Below are positions 9,447-16,199 of a DNA stretch of 64,000 nt, in pieces. The notes beneath the pieces are model-generated. The model did no database searches. It was not told where the DNA came from and saw only the letters and a list, made by a program, of their open reading frames with translations. The stretch's first letter is position 1, and each line of letters starts with the position of its first letter. The translations under genes were made by a program, and so were the position numbers. Source of the stretch: a virus; the IMG/VR virus record IMGVR_UViG_3300050343_000199, positions 62,001 to 126,000 of that record; one strand, written 5' to 3'.

Positions 9447-9710
9447 TTACGCTCCTGCAACGTTCAACCTCCCAGATACTTCAGGGTACTTGTCCAATGG
9501 ATTCTCCCCATCAGGGAATCTCATTAACCCTTCAAGTTCAATTACTTTCGCTTCCAATCCTACAAGACGCTCCGCCATCTCTTGGATTACATCTGCCATC
9601 TTATTGATCTGTTGCTGCTGCACTGCTAACTGAAACTGGGGGTCCTTCTTCAATGGATTATTCATATCATCTAGAACAGTCTCTTCAGTGATAACGAGGT
9701 TTTCGGTCAT
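9447..9710 (-). CDS. Coiled-coil hypothetical protein
   Basis: 87 residues. A long helical region with heptads covers residues 20-65 (QQQINKMADVIQEMAERLVG and onward to ELEGLM). First gene of the operon that runs down to gp25. A late-promoter-like GATAAATA lies about 60 nt upstream. No family recognised. Confidence 0.65.
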   Translation of the reverse strand: MTENLVITEETVLDDMNNPLKKDPQFQLAVQQQQINKMADVIQEMAERLVGLEAKVIELEGLMRFPDGENPLDKYPEVSGRLNVAGA

Positions 9711-9767
9711 TTTTTTGCTGGGAAATTTTTTTGGGTTTTGAGGTTTTTAAAAAACCATTTTCAAATA

Positions 9768-9775
9768 TATTTATC
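9768..9775 (-). promoter_or_regulatory. T4-type late promoter GATAAATA
   Basis: The minus strand reads GATAAATA 58 nt before the ATG at 9710, facing the run of genes toward gp25. It fits the late-promoter consensus of T4-like phages. The leader between it and the gene contains a self-complementary GGTTTTT/AAAAACC. Confidence 0.5.
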
Positions 9776-9832
9776 GGTCGCTGGGATACTTTTGTAGGTT
9801 AGGGACTTACCGGTTTTTGCTGGAAACGCCAA

Positions 9833-9852
9833 CCCCCTGCTCTTGCCGGGGG
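9833..9852 (-). terminator. Possible terminator hairpin after the GIY-YIG-type gene
   Basis: A five-pair C/G stem with a 10-nt loop that can add a GC/GC pair lies 18 nt past the stop of the gene at 9870. The T-tract after it is weak, so this could be a processing or attenuation hairpin rather than an intrinsic terminator. Confidence 0.4.
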
Positions 9853-9869
9853 CATTCTGTGGTATACTC

Positions 9870-10370
9870 TCAGACTCTGCCTGCCCTGTCTATCTTCTTT
9901 TCTCTTGCTGATCGCTTGGTCGTGTTGGTGTTTTGTCCCAAGCGTTGGAAGCATGTCACCTCATTCCATTTGGGTGCATCGTTGATGACCTTGATCAATT
10001 CAGGGCACTTGTCTGGATTGCTCAGGATGTCAGAGGGAACAGCGAACCACTCTGTGCCTTGCCCGATGTGTGCCCAGTCGTATGCCACCATGAGTGCATG
10101 AAGGTAACGCTCCATCTCATGAACGCCACCGATCGTGTCCTCTGGCATGGGGATGGTAGTCATGTCATCCACGGCGAAGTGTGCCATCATCTCTAGGTTG
10201 TCGGGGCAGGATGTCTTATGCTCAAGGGCACGTTCCATGGTGCCTTGCTTACCCTTGTATGCCAAACCGATCTTGATCTTGATCATGTCGGTTGCTGCCT
10301 CAAAGTGCTCACAGCGAGCGGCGATGATGTAGATGCCGCCGGGTTCGTTGACTCTCTTGTAACCTTGCAT
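9870..10370 (-). CDS. T5orf172 / MUG113-type GIY-YIG superfamily nuclease-like protein
   Basis: 166 residues. GIYII at residues 12-16, a KIKIGLA segment about 18 residues later, an ERALEHKTSCPDN helix, a MERYLHALM stretch and a final GTEWFAVP. This order matches the T5orf172 branch of the GIY-YIG fold (YI...KIG...R/K...E..lH...EWF). GIY-YIG proteins cut DNA; in phages they act as homing, restriction-like or repair nucleases. The position where family members usually have Arg is occupied by Arg/Lys-rich context, so activity is uncertain. It stands alone in a GC-richer block, with a TAGACT -10-like site upstream. Confidence 0.7.
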   Translation of the reverse strand: MQGYKRVNEPGGIYIIAARCEHFEAATDMIKIKIGLAYKGKQGTMERALEHKTSCPDNLEMMAHFAVDDMTTIPMPEDTIGGVHEMERYLHALMVAYDWAHIGQGTEWFAVPSDILSNPDKCPELIKVINDAPKWNEVTCFQRLGQNTNTTKRSAREKKIDRAGRV

Positions 10371-10417
10371 GTGATGAAGTGGTTTTGTTTCTTGAGTAAA
10401 GTCTACAGGGTCAGGGA

Positions 10418-10591
10418 CTAATGTCTGTCGCTGATGTTCCAGTTGGTAGATTGGACAGGTTGGATGCGTCCTGCTCTCACTGCCATGCGATACTCATGCT
10501 CTGCCTGATGCTGGCGTTGGATGTTCTCCATGACCTTCTGCATCAGAGGGGAGGGGTTCTCGTTGTGGATGAAGAAACCGGTTCGTTGCAT
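10418..10591 (-). CDS. Small hypothetical protein
   Basis: 57 residues from the third in-frame ATG at 10591. A TATACT -10 element at 10613-10618 would put earlier ATGs too close to or upstream of the transcript start, while this start gives the 21-nt leader seen across the island. The protein is hydrophilic, with QRQHQAEHEYRMAVRAGRI in the middle. No family recognised. Confidence 0.55.
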   Translation of the reverse strand: MQRTGFFIHNENPSPLMQKVMENIQRQHQAEHEYRMAVRAGRIQPVQSTNWNISDRH

Positions 10592-10612
10592 TGATTTGTT
10601 TTCCATGTCCCT

Positions 10613-10618
10613 AGTATA
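10613..10618 (-). promoter_or_regulatory. -10 element TATACT
   Basis: Sigma70-like -10 hexamer followed by a 21-nt A-rich leader without Shine-Dalgarno, then the ATG at 10591. Confidence 0.45.
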
Positions 10619-10623
10619 GGGGA

Positions 10624-10893
10624 TTAGTTCCACCCCGTCGCCTCTGATGGGACAGTTCCGAAATTGATTGCCATCCGACGCTTTGCAGGTCGTCTCGTGG
10701 TAACATAGTTAACCCACTGCCCCACGCTACGATCACCCGCCAACAGGAATGCAAGAATGGAGCGTCGGGAAATGTTCTCGTAGCGGTACGTCGTATCGGA
10801 GTTGAACCAAAGCACCCGAATCGTTCCGGTCAGTGGGTTGACGGTCATGGAGTCAACCGATGTGGATTCGGTGAGGGTGATAGGGAAACGCAT
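10624..10893 (-). CDS. KTSC-domain protein
   Basis: 89 residues. From residue 13 the sequence follows the KTSC pattern: SVDSMTVNPLTGTIRVLWF, then TTYRYENIS, a helix SILAFLLAGD and SVGQWVNYV. KTSC domains are small domains found in phage and bacterial proteins and sometimes linked to RNA-related enzymes; no activity is established. Its own TACAAT promoter is 22 nt upstream of the ATG. Confidence 0.65.
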   Translation of the reverse strand: MRFPITLTESTSVDSMTVNPLTGTIRVLWFNSDTTYRYENISRRSILAFLLAGDRSVGQWVNYVTTRRPAKRRMAINFGTVPSEATGWN

Positions 10894-10915
10894 GAAATGA
10901 TTTTGTGTTGTTGGT

Positions 10916-10945
10916 ATTGTAGCACGGGGAGGGGTGACCCCTCAA
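10916..10945 (-). promoter_or_regulatory. Sigma70-like promoter of the KTSC gene
   Basis: TACAAT at 10916-10921 with a TTGAGG -35-like hexamer 18 nt upstream. The 22-nt leader to the ATG is A/C-rich and has no Shine-Dalgarno. Confidence 0.5.
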
Positions 10946-11211
10946 TCTTCAACGAGTTCCAGCATCATCTCAACCATCTCATCCTCATCAATGGCGGGGT
11001 CATTCCACTTAACGCCGTCTGCTGTCTCACCGAGCATCCGACCGATCTGCCCATCTGTCATGCAGCGGACGAACTTGGTCCATGGGTTCTCGCTTCCTGC
11101 GAATCTGACACATGCCCTAGCGGTGTTGTACAGGAACTCATCGTTCTGCATCCAGAGGGATGCATTCCAGGTCTCGTAGTTTGCCCAACCGTTGTAGGTG
11201 GTGTCGGTCAT
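10942..11211 (-). CDS. Small YETWN-motif protein (DUF7249-like)
   Basis: 89 residues beginning with NGWANYETWNASLWMQND, a motif of a small family widespread in phages and cyanobacteria whose function is unknown. The C-terminus is acidic (DEDEMVEMMLELVED). It has its own extended -10 promoter (TGTATAAT) 25 nt upstream. Confidence 0.65.
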   Translation of the reverse strand: MTDTTYNGWANYETWNASLWMQNDEFLYNTARACVRFAGSENPWTKFVRCMTDGQIGRMLGETADGVKWNDPAIDEDEMVEMMLELVED

Positions 11212-11236
11212 GTGGTTCGTTTGCTTTGTTGTTTTA

Positions 11237-11242
11237 ATTATA
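11237..11242 (-). promoter_or_regulatory. Extended -10 element TGTATAAT
   Basis: A perfect TATAAT preceded by TG, with a 25-nt A/C-rich leader to the ATG at 11211. No convincing -35. Confidence 0.5.
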
Positions 11243-11261
11243 CAGCCCAGGGCGTCCCTGA

Positions 11262-11450
11262 CTACCCTGCTGATGACACTTGTTCATCTGTCACATACAT
11301 CCATTTCATCCACGCCTTGGTGCCTTCCTTCCATATGGTACAATCTTCTTTCCACTCCCTCGCGTATGCATAGGCGTCAGTCATGTTGGTTGCATAGTCA
11401 CACCCGTGAGGATCAAGGCGATCCCACGTCTTCGGTTGAATTGCGTACAT
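11262..11450 (-). CDS. Small hypothetical protein, Trp/Lys-rich
   Basis: 62 residues from ATG 11450; a GTG two codons earlier overlaps the upstream stop and is an alternative start. The sequence is rich in Trp and Tyr (CDYATNMTDAYAYAREWKED, then KAWMKWMYV). No family recognised. Read together with the gene at 11453. Confidence 0.6.
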   Translation of the reverse strand: MYAIQPKTWDRLDPHGCDYATNMTDAYAYAREWKEDCTIWKEGTKAWMKWMYVTDEQVSSAG

Positions 11451-11452
11451 GT

Positions 11453-11686
11453 TCACAGTCCGTTCAGGTAGTCAGCGAGTGCCTCATCGTACTCTGCCTT
11501 TGTGTCAAAGGTCCGACCGTAGATGGTGCGAGGATACGTGGCATCACGACCAGCAGCAGCGACCATCTCACAGTCTGCGCGATCGTATCCCATCTCAACC
11601 AGGTTTGCCACGTAGGGGTTGTGGATGTTCATGAGCACCTCATCGGTCTCAAGGGCAATGGTGCAGGGGTCTTTGAATTTGTTCAT
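11453..11686 (-). CDS. Small hypothetical protein
   Basis: 77 residues from the ATG at 11686. The open frame extends upstream, but that stretch holds the promoter. A GYDRADCEMVAAAGRDATYP segment and a C-terminal EYDEALADYLNGL helix are visible. No family recognised. The stop overlaps the next gene. Confidence 0.6.
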   Translation of the reverse strand: MNKFKDPCTIALETDEVLMNIHNPYVANLVEMGYDRADCEMVAAAGRDATYPRTIYGRTFDTKAEYDEALADYLNGL

Positions 11687-11692
11687 GTGTCT

Positions 11693-11733
11693 ACAATACA
11701 CGATCTGAGGTGCTGTGCCTGTTTTGTGTGCCA
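11693..11733 (-). promoter_or_regulatory. TGGCACA-type promoter
   Basis: -10 element TATTGT at 11693-11698, a GGCACAG copy 14 nt upstream and a second TGGCACA at 11727-11733, 27 nt from the -10. The same pair is seen at 13330-13370. The ATG is only 6 nt past the -10, so the start or the promoter call may need adjustment. Confidence 0.45.
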
Positions 11734-11773
11734 CTTAGTCAATTGGTCGGGTCAGCTGACTAGTTTGTGTTAC

Positions 11774-11917
11774 TTAGTTAAACTTGGCAGTAACACTAAC
11801 TACCTTAGCGTTAGGGTTACGTGCGATGGCAACTTGCTTCGCTTCTTGATAGTCACGGGCAACAACTTGTTCTTTAAATACAGTGCCTGCAACGAATAGT
11901 GTTACTTCGTGTTTCAT
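11774..11917 (-). CDS. Small hypothetical protein
   Basis: 47 residues, coupled to the preceding gene by TAATG. A beta hairpin then helix is suggested (HEVTLFVAGTVFKEQVVARD, QEAKQVAIARNP, AKVVSVTAKF). This resembles small phage proteins with a VARD-x-EEA-type motif, but no family name can be given. Confidence 0.6.
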   Translation of the reverse strand: MKHEVTLFVAGTVFKEQVVARDYQEAKQVAIARNPNAKVVSVTAKFN

Positions 11918-12036
11918 TAGTTGTTGATGTCGGTGAGGTCAACTCCTAGTTCTCCGTTCTCATCTTCAACGAGAACAGTTTCTATGTTTGGCACGTCAAA
12001 GATTTCACCTTGCATGTCTTGAATTTCGTCAAACAT
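11917..12036 (-). CDS. Very small acidic protein
   Basis: 39 residues from the ATG at 12036, chosen because it lies 25 nt downstream of a CATACT -10; upstream in-frame starts fall inside the promoter. Strongly acidic throughout (FDEIQDMQGEIFDVPNIE, DENGELGVDLTDIN). Function unknown. Confidence 0.5.
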   Translation of the reverse strand: MFDEIQDMQGEIFDVPNIETVLVEDENGELGVDLTDINN

Positions 12037-12061
12037 TGAATCAATTCGTGTTAACATACGT

Positions 12062-12104
12062 AGTATGACAGATGATTGATTGAAAATCAAGTGGTGCTGT
12101 GCCA
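12062..12104 (-). promoter_or_regulatory. Sigma70-like promoter with upstream TGGCACA
   Basis: CATACT at 12062-12067, TTGATT 17 nt upstream, and TGGCACAG at 12097-12104, 29 nt from the -10. Leader to the ATG is 25 nt. Confidence 0.5.
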
Positions 12105-12137
12105 GTTTACCTAGTGTCACAATTGATCTCCAATATA

Positions 12138-12254
12138 CTATGATTGTGTTGTATAATCAATGTCTGCATCAAACATACAACTATCATCGTAGTTTGTGTC
12201 ACTATCTTCCTCTAACTGATCGTTGAGTTCTTGATACATTTCTTCTACAGTCAT
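12138..12254 (-). CDS. Very small acidic protein
   Basis: 38 residues, 12 of them Asp or Glu (EEMYQELNDQLEEDSDTNYD). CATACT/TACTAT lies 15-18 nt upstream. No family recognised. Small acidic early proteins of T4-like phages often target host machinery, but nothing here shows that. Confidence 0.5.
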   Translation of the reverse strand: MTVEEMYQELNDQLEEDSDTNYDDSCMFDADIDYTTQS

Positions 12255-12414
12255 AGTAACACTTACTATAGTATGGTAATAGTTATACTAGTTTAATAGA
12301 TTTTATTACCTTTTTACCGACAATCCATAAAAACCATGGGAATAGTTCATCATTACAACTAGTCGGTATTAGTGGCATTTAATTAAATTGTTAAAAGTAC
12401 AAAATACGAAAAAC

Positions 12415-12445
12415 CTCGGAAACCGCAAAAGTTGCAATTCCCGAG
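12415..12445 (-). terminator. Rho-independent terminator after the 108-residue gene
   Basis: On the minus strand an eight-pair stem (CTCGGGAA with TTTCCGAG, one G-U) is followed by GTTTTTCG. It begins 10 nt past the stop at 12455. The stretch from 12255 to 12410 otherwise holds only the promoter of the small gene at 12138. Confidence 0.6.
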
Positions 12446-12454
12446 TTTTGTTAA

Positions 12455-12781
12455 TTATGCAAATTCAACAAACTCGTAACCGTTGGAGAAGTCGTGAGTT
12501 ACCTTATTGTCCCTGATGTACCATGCAAAGTCCTTCTGAAATACACCGTCAGTGTATGCGTTGCAGAACTCGTTGATGATAGCGTTGAGACGTGATTTGG
12601 TGGTATTAGACTGCCATCCACCGTCAAAGATACGCACGAATGCTTCACCTACCTCAGCAATCTTGTTACCATGCAAACGTACCGTAGACACACCGTCCTC
12701 AGTCACGACACTGGTATTAGCACGAGACCAATTAGAGTTGTTCTTGATAGCAGTGTTCATCAAGGATTCAATCTTACGCAT
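12455..12781 (-). CDS. Hypothetical protein
   Basis: 108 residues. It reads like a compact alpha/beta protein with VRLHGNKIAEVGEAFVRIFD, a serine/threonine-rich turn, SRLNAIINEFCNAY and KDFAWYIRDN. No family recognised. It is monocistronic, with a terminator after its stop and an A/C-rich leader before its ATG. Confidence 0.6.
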   Translation of the reverse strand: MRKIESLMNTAIKNNSNWSRANTSVVTEDGVSTVRLHGNKIAEVGEAFVRIFDGGWQSNTTKSRLNAIINEFCNAYTDGVFQKDFAWYIRDNKVTHDFSNGYEFVEFA

Positions 12782-12822
12782 GTGATGTTAGTTAGTGTGG
12801 TGAGTATGAAAGAAAGAGGAGA

Positions 12823-12981
12823 TCAACCGTTGGCAAACTCTAGGATGCTGCTGATCTGCTCAATAACTTTATCCGACAACTCAAGACCCTGTGACTCAAT
12901 GAAGTCGCAGCACATCTCAAGATCGGGTGACATTTCGTTGATGAATGCGTTGAGTGATGCAGCGTGAGCGAGAGTGAACAT
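12823..12981 (-). CDS. Small hypothetical protein
   Basis: 52 residues from the ATG at 12981. Longer in-frame versions would start inside the promoter at 13006-13034, whose -10 lies 24 nt upstream of this ATG. Two helices (HAASLNAFINEM; ELSDKVIEQISSILEFANG) flank MCCDFIESQG. No family recognised. Confidence 0.55.
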   Translation of the reverse strand: MFTLAHAASLNAFINEMSPDLEMCCDFIESQGLELSDKVIEQISSILEFANG

Positions 12982-13005
12982 GCTTGATTTGTTTGGTACT
13001 TTCAT

Positions 13006-13034
13006 AGTATGGCAGAGATGGGGTTGAAATGCAA
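13006..13034 (-). promoter_or_regulatory. Sigma70-like promoter TTGCAT-17-CATACT
   Basis: -35 TTGCAT at 13029-13034, 17-nt spacer, -10 CATACT at 13006-13011. The transcript would start near 13000, giving a 24-nt leader with no Shine-Dalgarno. Confidence 0.55.
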
Positions 13035-13052
13035 CCCCTAGTGGACGGTTCG

Positions 13053-13304
13053 TCAGGCGGCACGTAGTTCGCCTTTGACTACCACGTCTGCTGGCACCCG
13101 TGATACAGTGTAACGACGGATTTGCTGGGAGAATGGACGCCATGCCTCTACGGTCTCCATCACAATGCGATCATGCTGACGATCCATGCCCTTGTGAGTC
13201 GTACACTTGCCACACTTGCGAAAATAGATGATCGGATGCTGTGGGGACTCATGCGTATCAATCTCAATCTTATAGAATGAGTGCTTGACGACTTGGACTG
13301 TCAA
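13053..13304 (-). CDS. Hypothetical protein
   Basis: 83 residues from a TTG at 13304; AGGA lies 9-10 nt before it and a -10 25 nt upstream. Contains HPIIYFRKCGKCTTHKGMD, in which a CxxC and nearby His residues could bind zinc, then a basic tail (RPFSQQIRRYTVSRV). No family recognised. Confidence 0.5.
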   Translation of the reverse strand: MTVQVVKHSFYKIEIDTHESPQHPIIYFRKCGKCTTHKGMDRQHDRIVMETVEAWRPFSQQIRRYTVSRVPADVVVKGELRAA

Positions 13305-13329
13305 TTGCTGATTTCCTGACGACTCCTAT

Positions 13330-13370
13330 ACAATACACGATTTTGAGTCCTGTGCCGTCCTACTGTGCCA
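13330..13370 (-). promoter_or_regulatory. TGGCACA-type promoter
   Basis: -10 TATTGT at 13330-13335, GGCACAG 14 nt upstream and TGGCACAG at 13363-13369, 27 nt upstream. The distal copy directly follows the stop of the gene at 13373. Nearly identical to the site at 11693. Confidence 0.5.
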
Positions 13371-13372
13371 CT

Positions 13373-13531
13373 TTAATAACTGTCATCATAGTCATTGATT
13401 TCGCGTTTGAACTTTGCTACCTTCTTTTTAGCGGATCGTTTCACATTCTTGACATTGTATCCGAAGTCTTCAAACTCATCTCGCAATTCATCGCGATAAT
13501 CAGTATTACCGCGATAGTTCTTCTTACTCAT
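13373..13531 (-). CDS. Small charged hypothetical protein
   Basis: 52 residues with alternating acidic and basic stretches (YRDELRDEFEDFGY then KRSAKKKVAKFKRE) and an acidic C-terminus. No recognised family. Lies between the 78-residue gene and a TGGCACA-type promoter. Confidence 0.55.
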   Translation of the reverse strand: MSKKNYRGNTDYRDELRDEFEDFGYNVKNVKRSAKKKVAKFKREINDYDDSY

Positions 13532-13571
13532 CGTTCTAATTTAATCTTACTGAATAACAGTGGGTGAGTGA

Positions 13572-13808
13572 TTATTTAGATGGTACAATCAATCCTTCCT
13601 TTACACTGGAAGAGATGAATCTACCGACTGATTCTTTGTTTGTTAGTGTATTTGACAGTTTAGTATTGAATTCATCTGTATTATCACAGTTGAATGTATA
13701 TTCTTTGTCAGTATTACTATTATACACGATTTTAACTAGTTTTTCATCAATTTTAACACTACTTACCGCAGTTGATGCTAGTTCTGTGTAGATTTGCACG
13801 AGTTCCAT
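13572..13808 (-). CDS. Hypothetical protein
   Basis: 78 residues (ELASTAVSSVKIDEKLVKIV, then TDKEYTFNCDNTDEFNTKL). It resembles a small beta-rich protein with a KTSC-like YNSNTDKEYTF strand, but the match is too weak to name. Its transcript would start with the long hairpin described next. Confidence 0.55.
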   Translation of the reverse strand: MELVQIYTELASTAVSSVKIDEKLVKIVYNSNTDKEYTFNCDNTDEFNTKLSNTLTNKESVGRFISSSVKEGLIVPSK

Positions 13809-13822
13809 TAAAGATTAACGTT

Positions 13823-13917
13823 TAATAATTGGAAAAACACAAAAAACTGAGAAAATAGAAACTTTGAAAAACTCAAAAATCTCAAAAACTCAGTTTTCTC
13901 TGTTTCTCCAATTATTA
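13823..13917. repeat. Long imperfect inverted repeat (about 29-nt arms) in a 5' leader
   Basis: Arms at about 13823-13851 and 13889-13917 are complementary with three mismatches in the inner 25 positions. The 37-nt loop is almost pure A/T-A/G. A TATAAT immediately beyond the right arm on the minus strand means the RNA would fold at its very 5' end, before the gene at 13572. Could stabilise, attenuate or mask translation. Confidence 0.7.
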
Positions 13918-13955
13918 TAAGGCACCTAGGAGGGATTCTGAGGGTTTCTGTGCCA
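13914..13955 (-). promoter_or_regulatory. TGGCACA-type promoter before the hairpin leader
   Basis: Perfect TATAAT at 13914-13919 and TGGCACAG at 13949-13955, 28 nt apart. The region 13956-14113 upstream holds no gene I can support. Confidence 0.45.
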
Positions 13956-14113
13956 CTTTGAGGTCTGGCACATGTTTGCTGGACTTTCGGTAGGTAGCGT
14001 GCTAAGCCAGCGTCTACAGAGTACCTTCACAGCATCTTGACAGTAACTACCGAGCACCTACACTATATTAATTTAATGATTAATAAAGAGTTGGGTAGTA
14101 TCCATGAGTATCT

Positions 14114-14631
14114 TTAAGATCCCTGTTGTGGAGGGGTGCGGAGAGCATGATCAGACCATGGTTCAGATAGTCTAGGCATAATATCAGGTTGAAAGAATTC
14201 ACACCATCCTGTTACAATGTATTTGTGTCCTATGTTAGGTGTAACACCTTTATGTGGGTGTGTCCAAGATGCTGGCCATATGAGGAACCTTGTTCACAAT
14301 GTGGTGTAAAGTATCCTTGCTGATCAGTATAGTGTTGTATGTTGTAATCAGATGTTATTTGCCAGAGACCACAGTAATTAAGGAATTGGTATTCATCTTT
14401 AATTTGTTGTATTAATGTTTTAACTGCTGGTAGTATGAGTTTATTGTATGATTGATCTAATGGATCTAAGAGATTACAGTATAGATCTGTTGATATCTTA
14501 TCATATTGTGATTCAAGATTACCATCTACAGTTTCACCTGGTTTCTTTCTATTATCTTGTTTAAAATGATCAATTAATTGTGTGCAATCATCTTGTGATA
14601 GTAAGTCTTGACAAATAGTAATGAACGTCAT
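14114..14631 (-). pseudogene. Broken prolyl-4-hydroxylase-type 2OG oxygenase
   Basis: The open frame at 14230-14631 encodes the N-terminal part of a P4H-type oxygenase up to the metal site (YTDQQGYFTPHCEQGSSYG, H111 and E113 candidates). It then runs into frame-shifted residues and a stop. In another frame, from about 14271 down to 14114, the DNA still encodes the C-terminal part: PASWTHPHKGVTP then GHKYIVTGWCEFF, containing the distal His and the 2OG-binding Lys. About 50 residues between the two are missing. I infer a deletion with frame change. Confidence 0.8.
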
Positions 14632-14843
14632 TTAAATCCTTTAGATGACGGGATATCTATCACTTCAACATGAGATAAGAATTGCTTAGGAGTTTGAAAC
14701 CATTTAAGGTAAAGGTCTTGCCAATCAGTGTATTTGTGTTGTGTATTATCCTTGTAATGTAGGATGTAATGATGTCTATCGTATGGTTCTGTTGATGTAT
14801 GGGTAAAGTATTGTGGATCAGAGGGTTGGATCAATTGTGTCAT
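14628..14843 (-). CDS. Hypothetical protein
   Basis: 71 residues from ATG 14843 (an ATG five codons earlier is possible). Aromatic and His-rich: PQYFTHTSTEPYDRHHYILH then DWQDLYLKWFQTPKQFL. It overlaps the upstream gene and also the broken oxygenase by 4 nt, so it belongs to the 2OG/cupin operon. Function unknown. Confidence 0.55.
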   Translation of the reverse strand: MTQLIQPSDPQYFTHTSTEPYDRHHYILHYKDNTQHKYTDWQDLYLKWFQTPKQFLSHVEVIDIPSSKGFK

Positions 14844-15057
14844 CGTATTTGGTTGCACGTTTACCTAGGTATTGTACTTCATCATAGAATCTATTGTATA
14901 CTAATAGAAGTATATGATGTTTTTTATGTGGAGAACCTTGATTATCTTTCTTTGGTCGGATGCCAAGTTCTAATGTAAAGTATTCAGGGCAGATGAAGTA
15001 TACCCAACCTTCATGATCTTTCCATCTTATTCTATCATTAATTGTTGGTTGATACAT
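14818..15057 (-). CDS. Hypothetical protein with SH3-like beta pattern
   Basis: 79 residues. NDRIRWKDHEGWVYFICPEY, ELGIRPK and HHILLLVYN suggest a small beta barrel. No family recognised. Lies within the oxygenase array, read with its neighbours. Confidence 0.6.
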   Translation of the reverse strand: MYQPTINDRIRWKDHEGWVYFICPEYFTLELGIRPKKDNQGSPHKKHHILLLVYNRFYDEVQYLGKRATKYDDTIDPTL

Positions 15058-15063
15058 TACTTT

Positions 15064-15651
15064 TTACCAATGTTCAGGATTACTAAATGGATTAATCATA
15101 CCTTTATTCGGTATTAATGGGGGTTGTTTGATGTAATTAAAGTTAATCACAACACGACGATCTGTTGTAGTAAATGGTGTAGATGAATGTTCGTATGATG
15201 ATGGAAATTCAACCAATCTATTTGCGACTGTCTCCACCTCTAGTTCTTCATTATCAGGATCATTGAATATTGTACAACCATCACTATCATGTACATAGAA
15301 TATTGCAGTAGTACAATCAAATGTCGTATCAGTATGATATGCACGACGTTGTTGTGTACTAGTATACCAACTCAGATTAGCACGACAACGAATCATTGCA
15401 GCAATAGGTATTTGATTGATGATAGGGCGTATGTAATTATATCCTAGATTTAACATTGGTACATCAGGATATAGTTCTGGTCCTTTAGTATCAGACCAAA
15501 AGATATGCTGCATCAATGGATAGTTACCAGGTTGATTACTACCACATGTATACCATGCCATACGATTACTCATGATATACTCTTGCAATCGTTCAAACTG
15601 CTCCTGTGATAAGAAGTTATCAGTGATTACAATCTTACTTTCATCAATCAT
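15064..15651 (-). CDS. 2OG-Fe(II) oxygenase-like protein
   Basis: 195 residues. H106-x-D108 in RAYHTDTTFDCTT, a jelly-roll strand IFYVHDSDGCTIF, a distal H155 in FPSSYEHSSTPF and R165/R166 before VVINFNYI reproduce the 2OG-Fe(II) metal and cosubstrate sites. The substrate is unknown. It overlaps the next oxygenase gene by 4 nt. Complete, unlike the broken member downstream. Confidence 0.75.
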   Translation of the reverse strand: MIDESKIVITDNFLSQEQFERLQEYIMSNRMAWYTCGSNQPGNYPLMQHIFWSDTKGPELYPDVPMLNLGYNYIRPIINQIPIAAMIRCRANLSWYTSTQQRRAYHTDTTFDCTTAIFYVHDSDGCTIFNDPDNEELEVETVANRLVEFPSSYEHSSTPFTTTDRRVVINFNYIKQPPLIPNKGMINPFSNPEHW

Positions 15652-16199
15652 TTTTCAAAACCCTCGTAGTATCCATCCATATGTACTGTCATACCTGGAG
15701 GTGTAAGATAGAAATTACCTGCTAATATTAGTCTATCATCTACTGGACATTTGTCAACACCATGTATCACACCCATTGGTAATATAACTACGAGTCCTTC
15801 TTCTACTGGTATTTCTGTATTAGATGATGGGAGAAGGAGAGGTGAAGAGTTAGGTGGTGTTCTCACATAGTATACAAAAGAGTATTGTGTTGGGATGTGA
15901 TGATGTGGTACTGAGAAATCATCTTTTGAATACTTAGCAAACCATGTTGAGACAATAGTAAATGTATGATCTAATGTGTAATGTATGTTTTTAGAAGTAG
16001 TATGTACTACCCAATCAACAATGGTATCAATAGCAGGAGATTCTACCCACCATTCAGACATATGTTTAACACGTACTGTTGACACATTAGTTTTTTTCCA
16101 TCCAAGTGTATGTGCATCAGTATACAATTGTTTATTGATGGAAAGATCAGGGTATACAGCAGTGATTACATTGATATTTTCTTTATGTGGTATGATCAT
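15648..16199 (-). CDS. 2OG-Fe(II) oxygenase-like protein (paralogue A)
   Basis: 183 residues from ATG 16199, which overlaps the cupin stop (ATGA). Histidines 99-101 (VPHHHIPTQYSFVYYV), distal H146 (LPMGVIHGVD) and R156 (DRLILAGN) form the predicted iron and 2OG sites. Residues 8-60 and 85-160 align by eye with the paralogue at 16780-17274 (same AWFAKY...S...H.H....FSFVY layout), so the two arose by duplication. Confidence 0.7.
   Translation of the reverse strand: MIIPHKENINVITAVYPDLSINKQLYTDAHTLGWKKTNVSTVRVKHMSEWWVESPAIDTIVDWVVHTTSKNIHYTLDHTFTIVSTWFAKYSKDDFSVPHHHIPTQYSFVYYVRTPPNSSPLLLPSSNTEIPVEEGLVVILPMGVIHGVDKCPVDDRLILAGNFYLTPPGMTVHMDGYYEGFEK

Noticed and set aside
9870-10370. Homing endonuclease within an intron
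   Set aside because: No interrupted gene flanks it, and its sequence fits the T5orf172 branch rather than intron-encoded GIY-YIG enzymes.
10897-11899. Long open frames on the plus strand (158 and 233 codons)
   Set aside because: They lie opposite several short minus-strand genes in the GC-richer block, have no ribosome-binding sites and give Cys- and Ser-rich, unconvincing proteins. Reduced stop frequency explains them.
13968-13975. TGGCACA copy on the plus strand
   Set aside because: No -10 box or gene follows it in that orientation at the expected distance.
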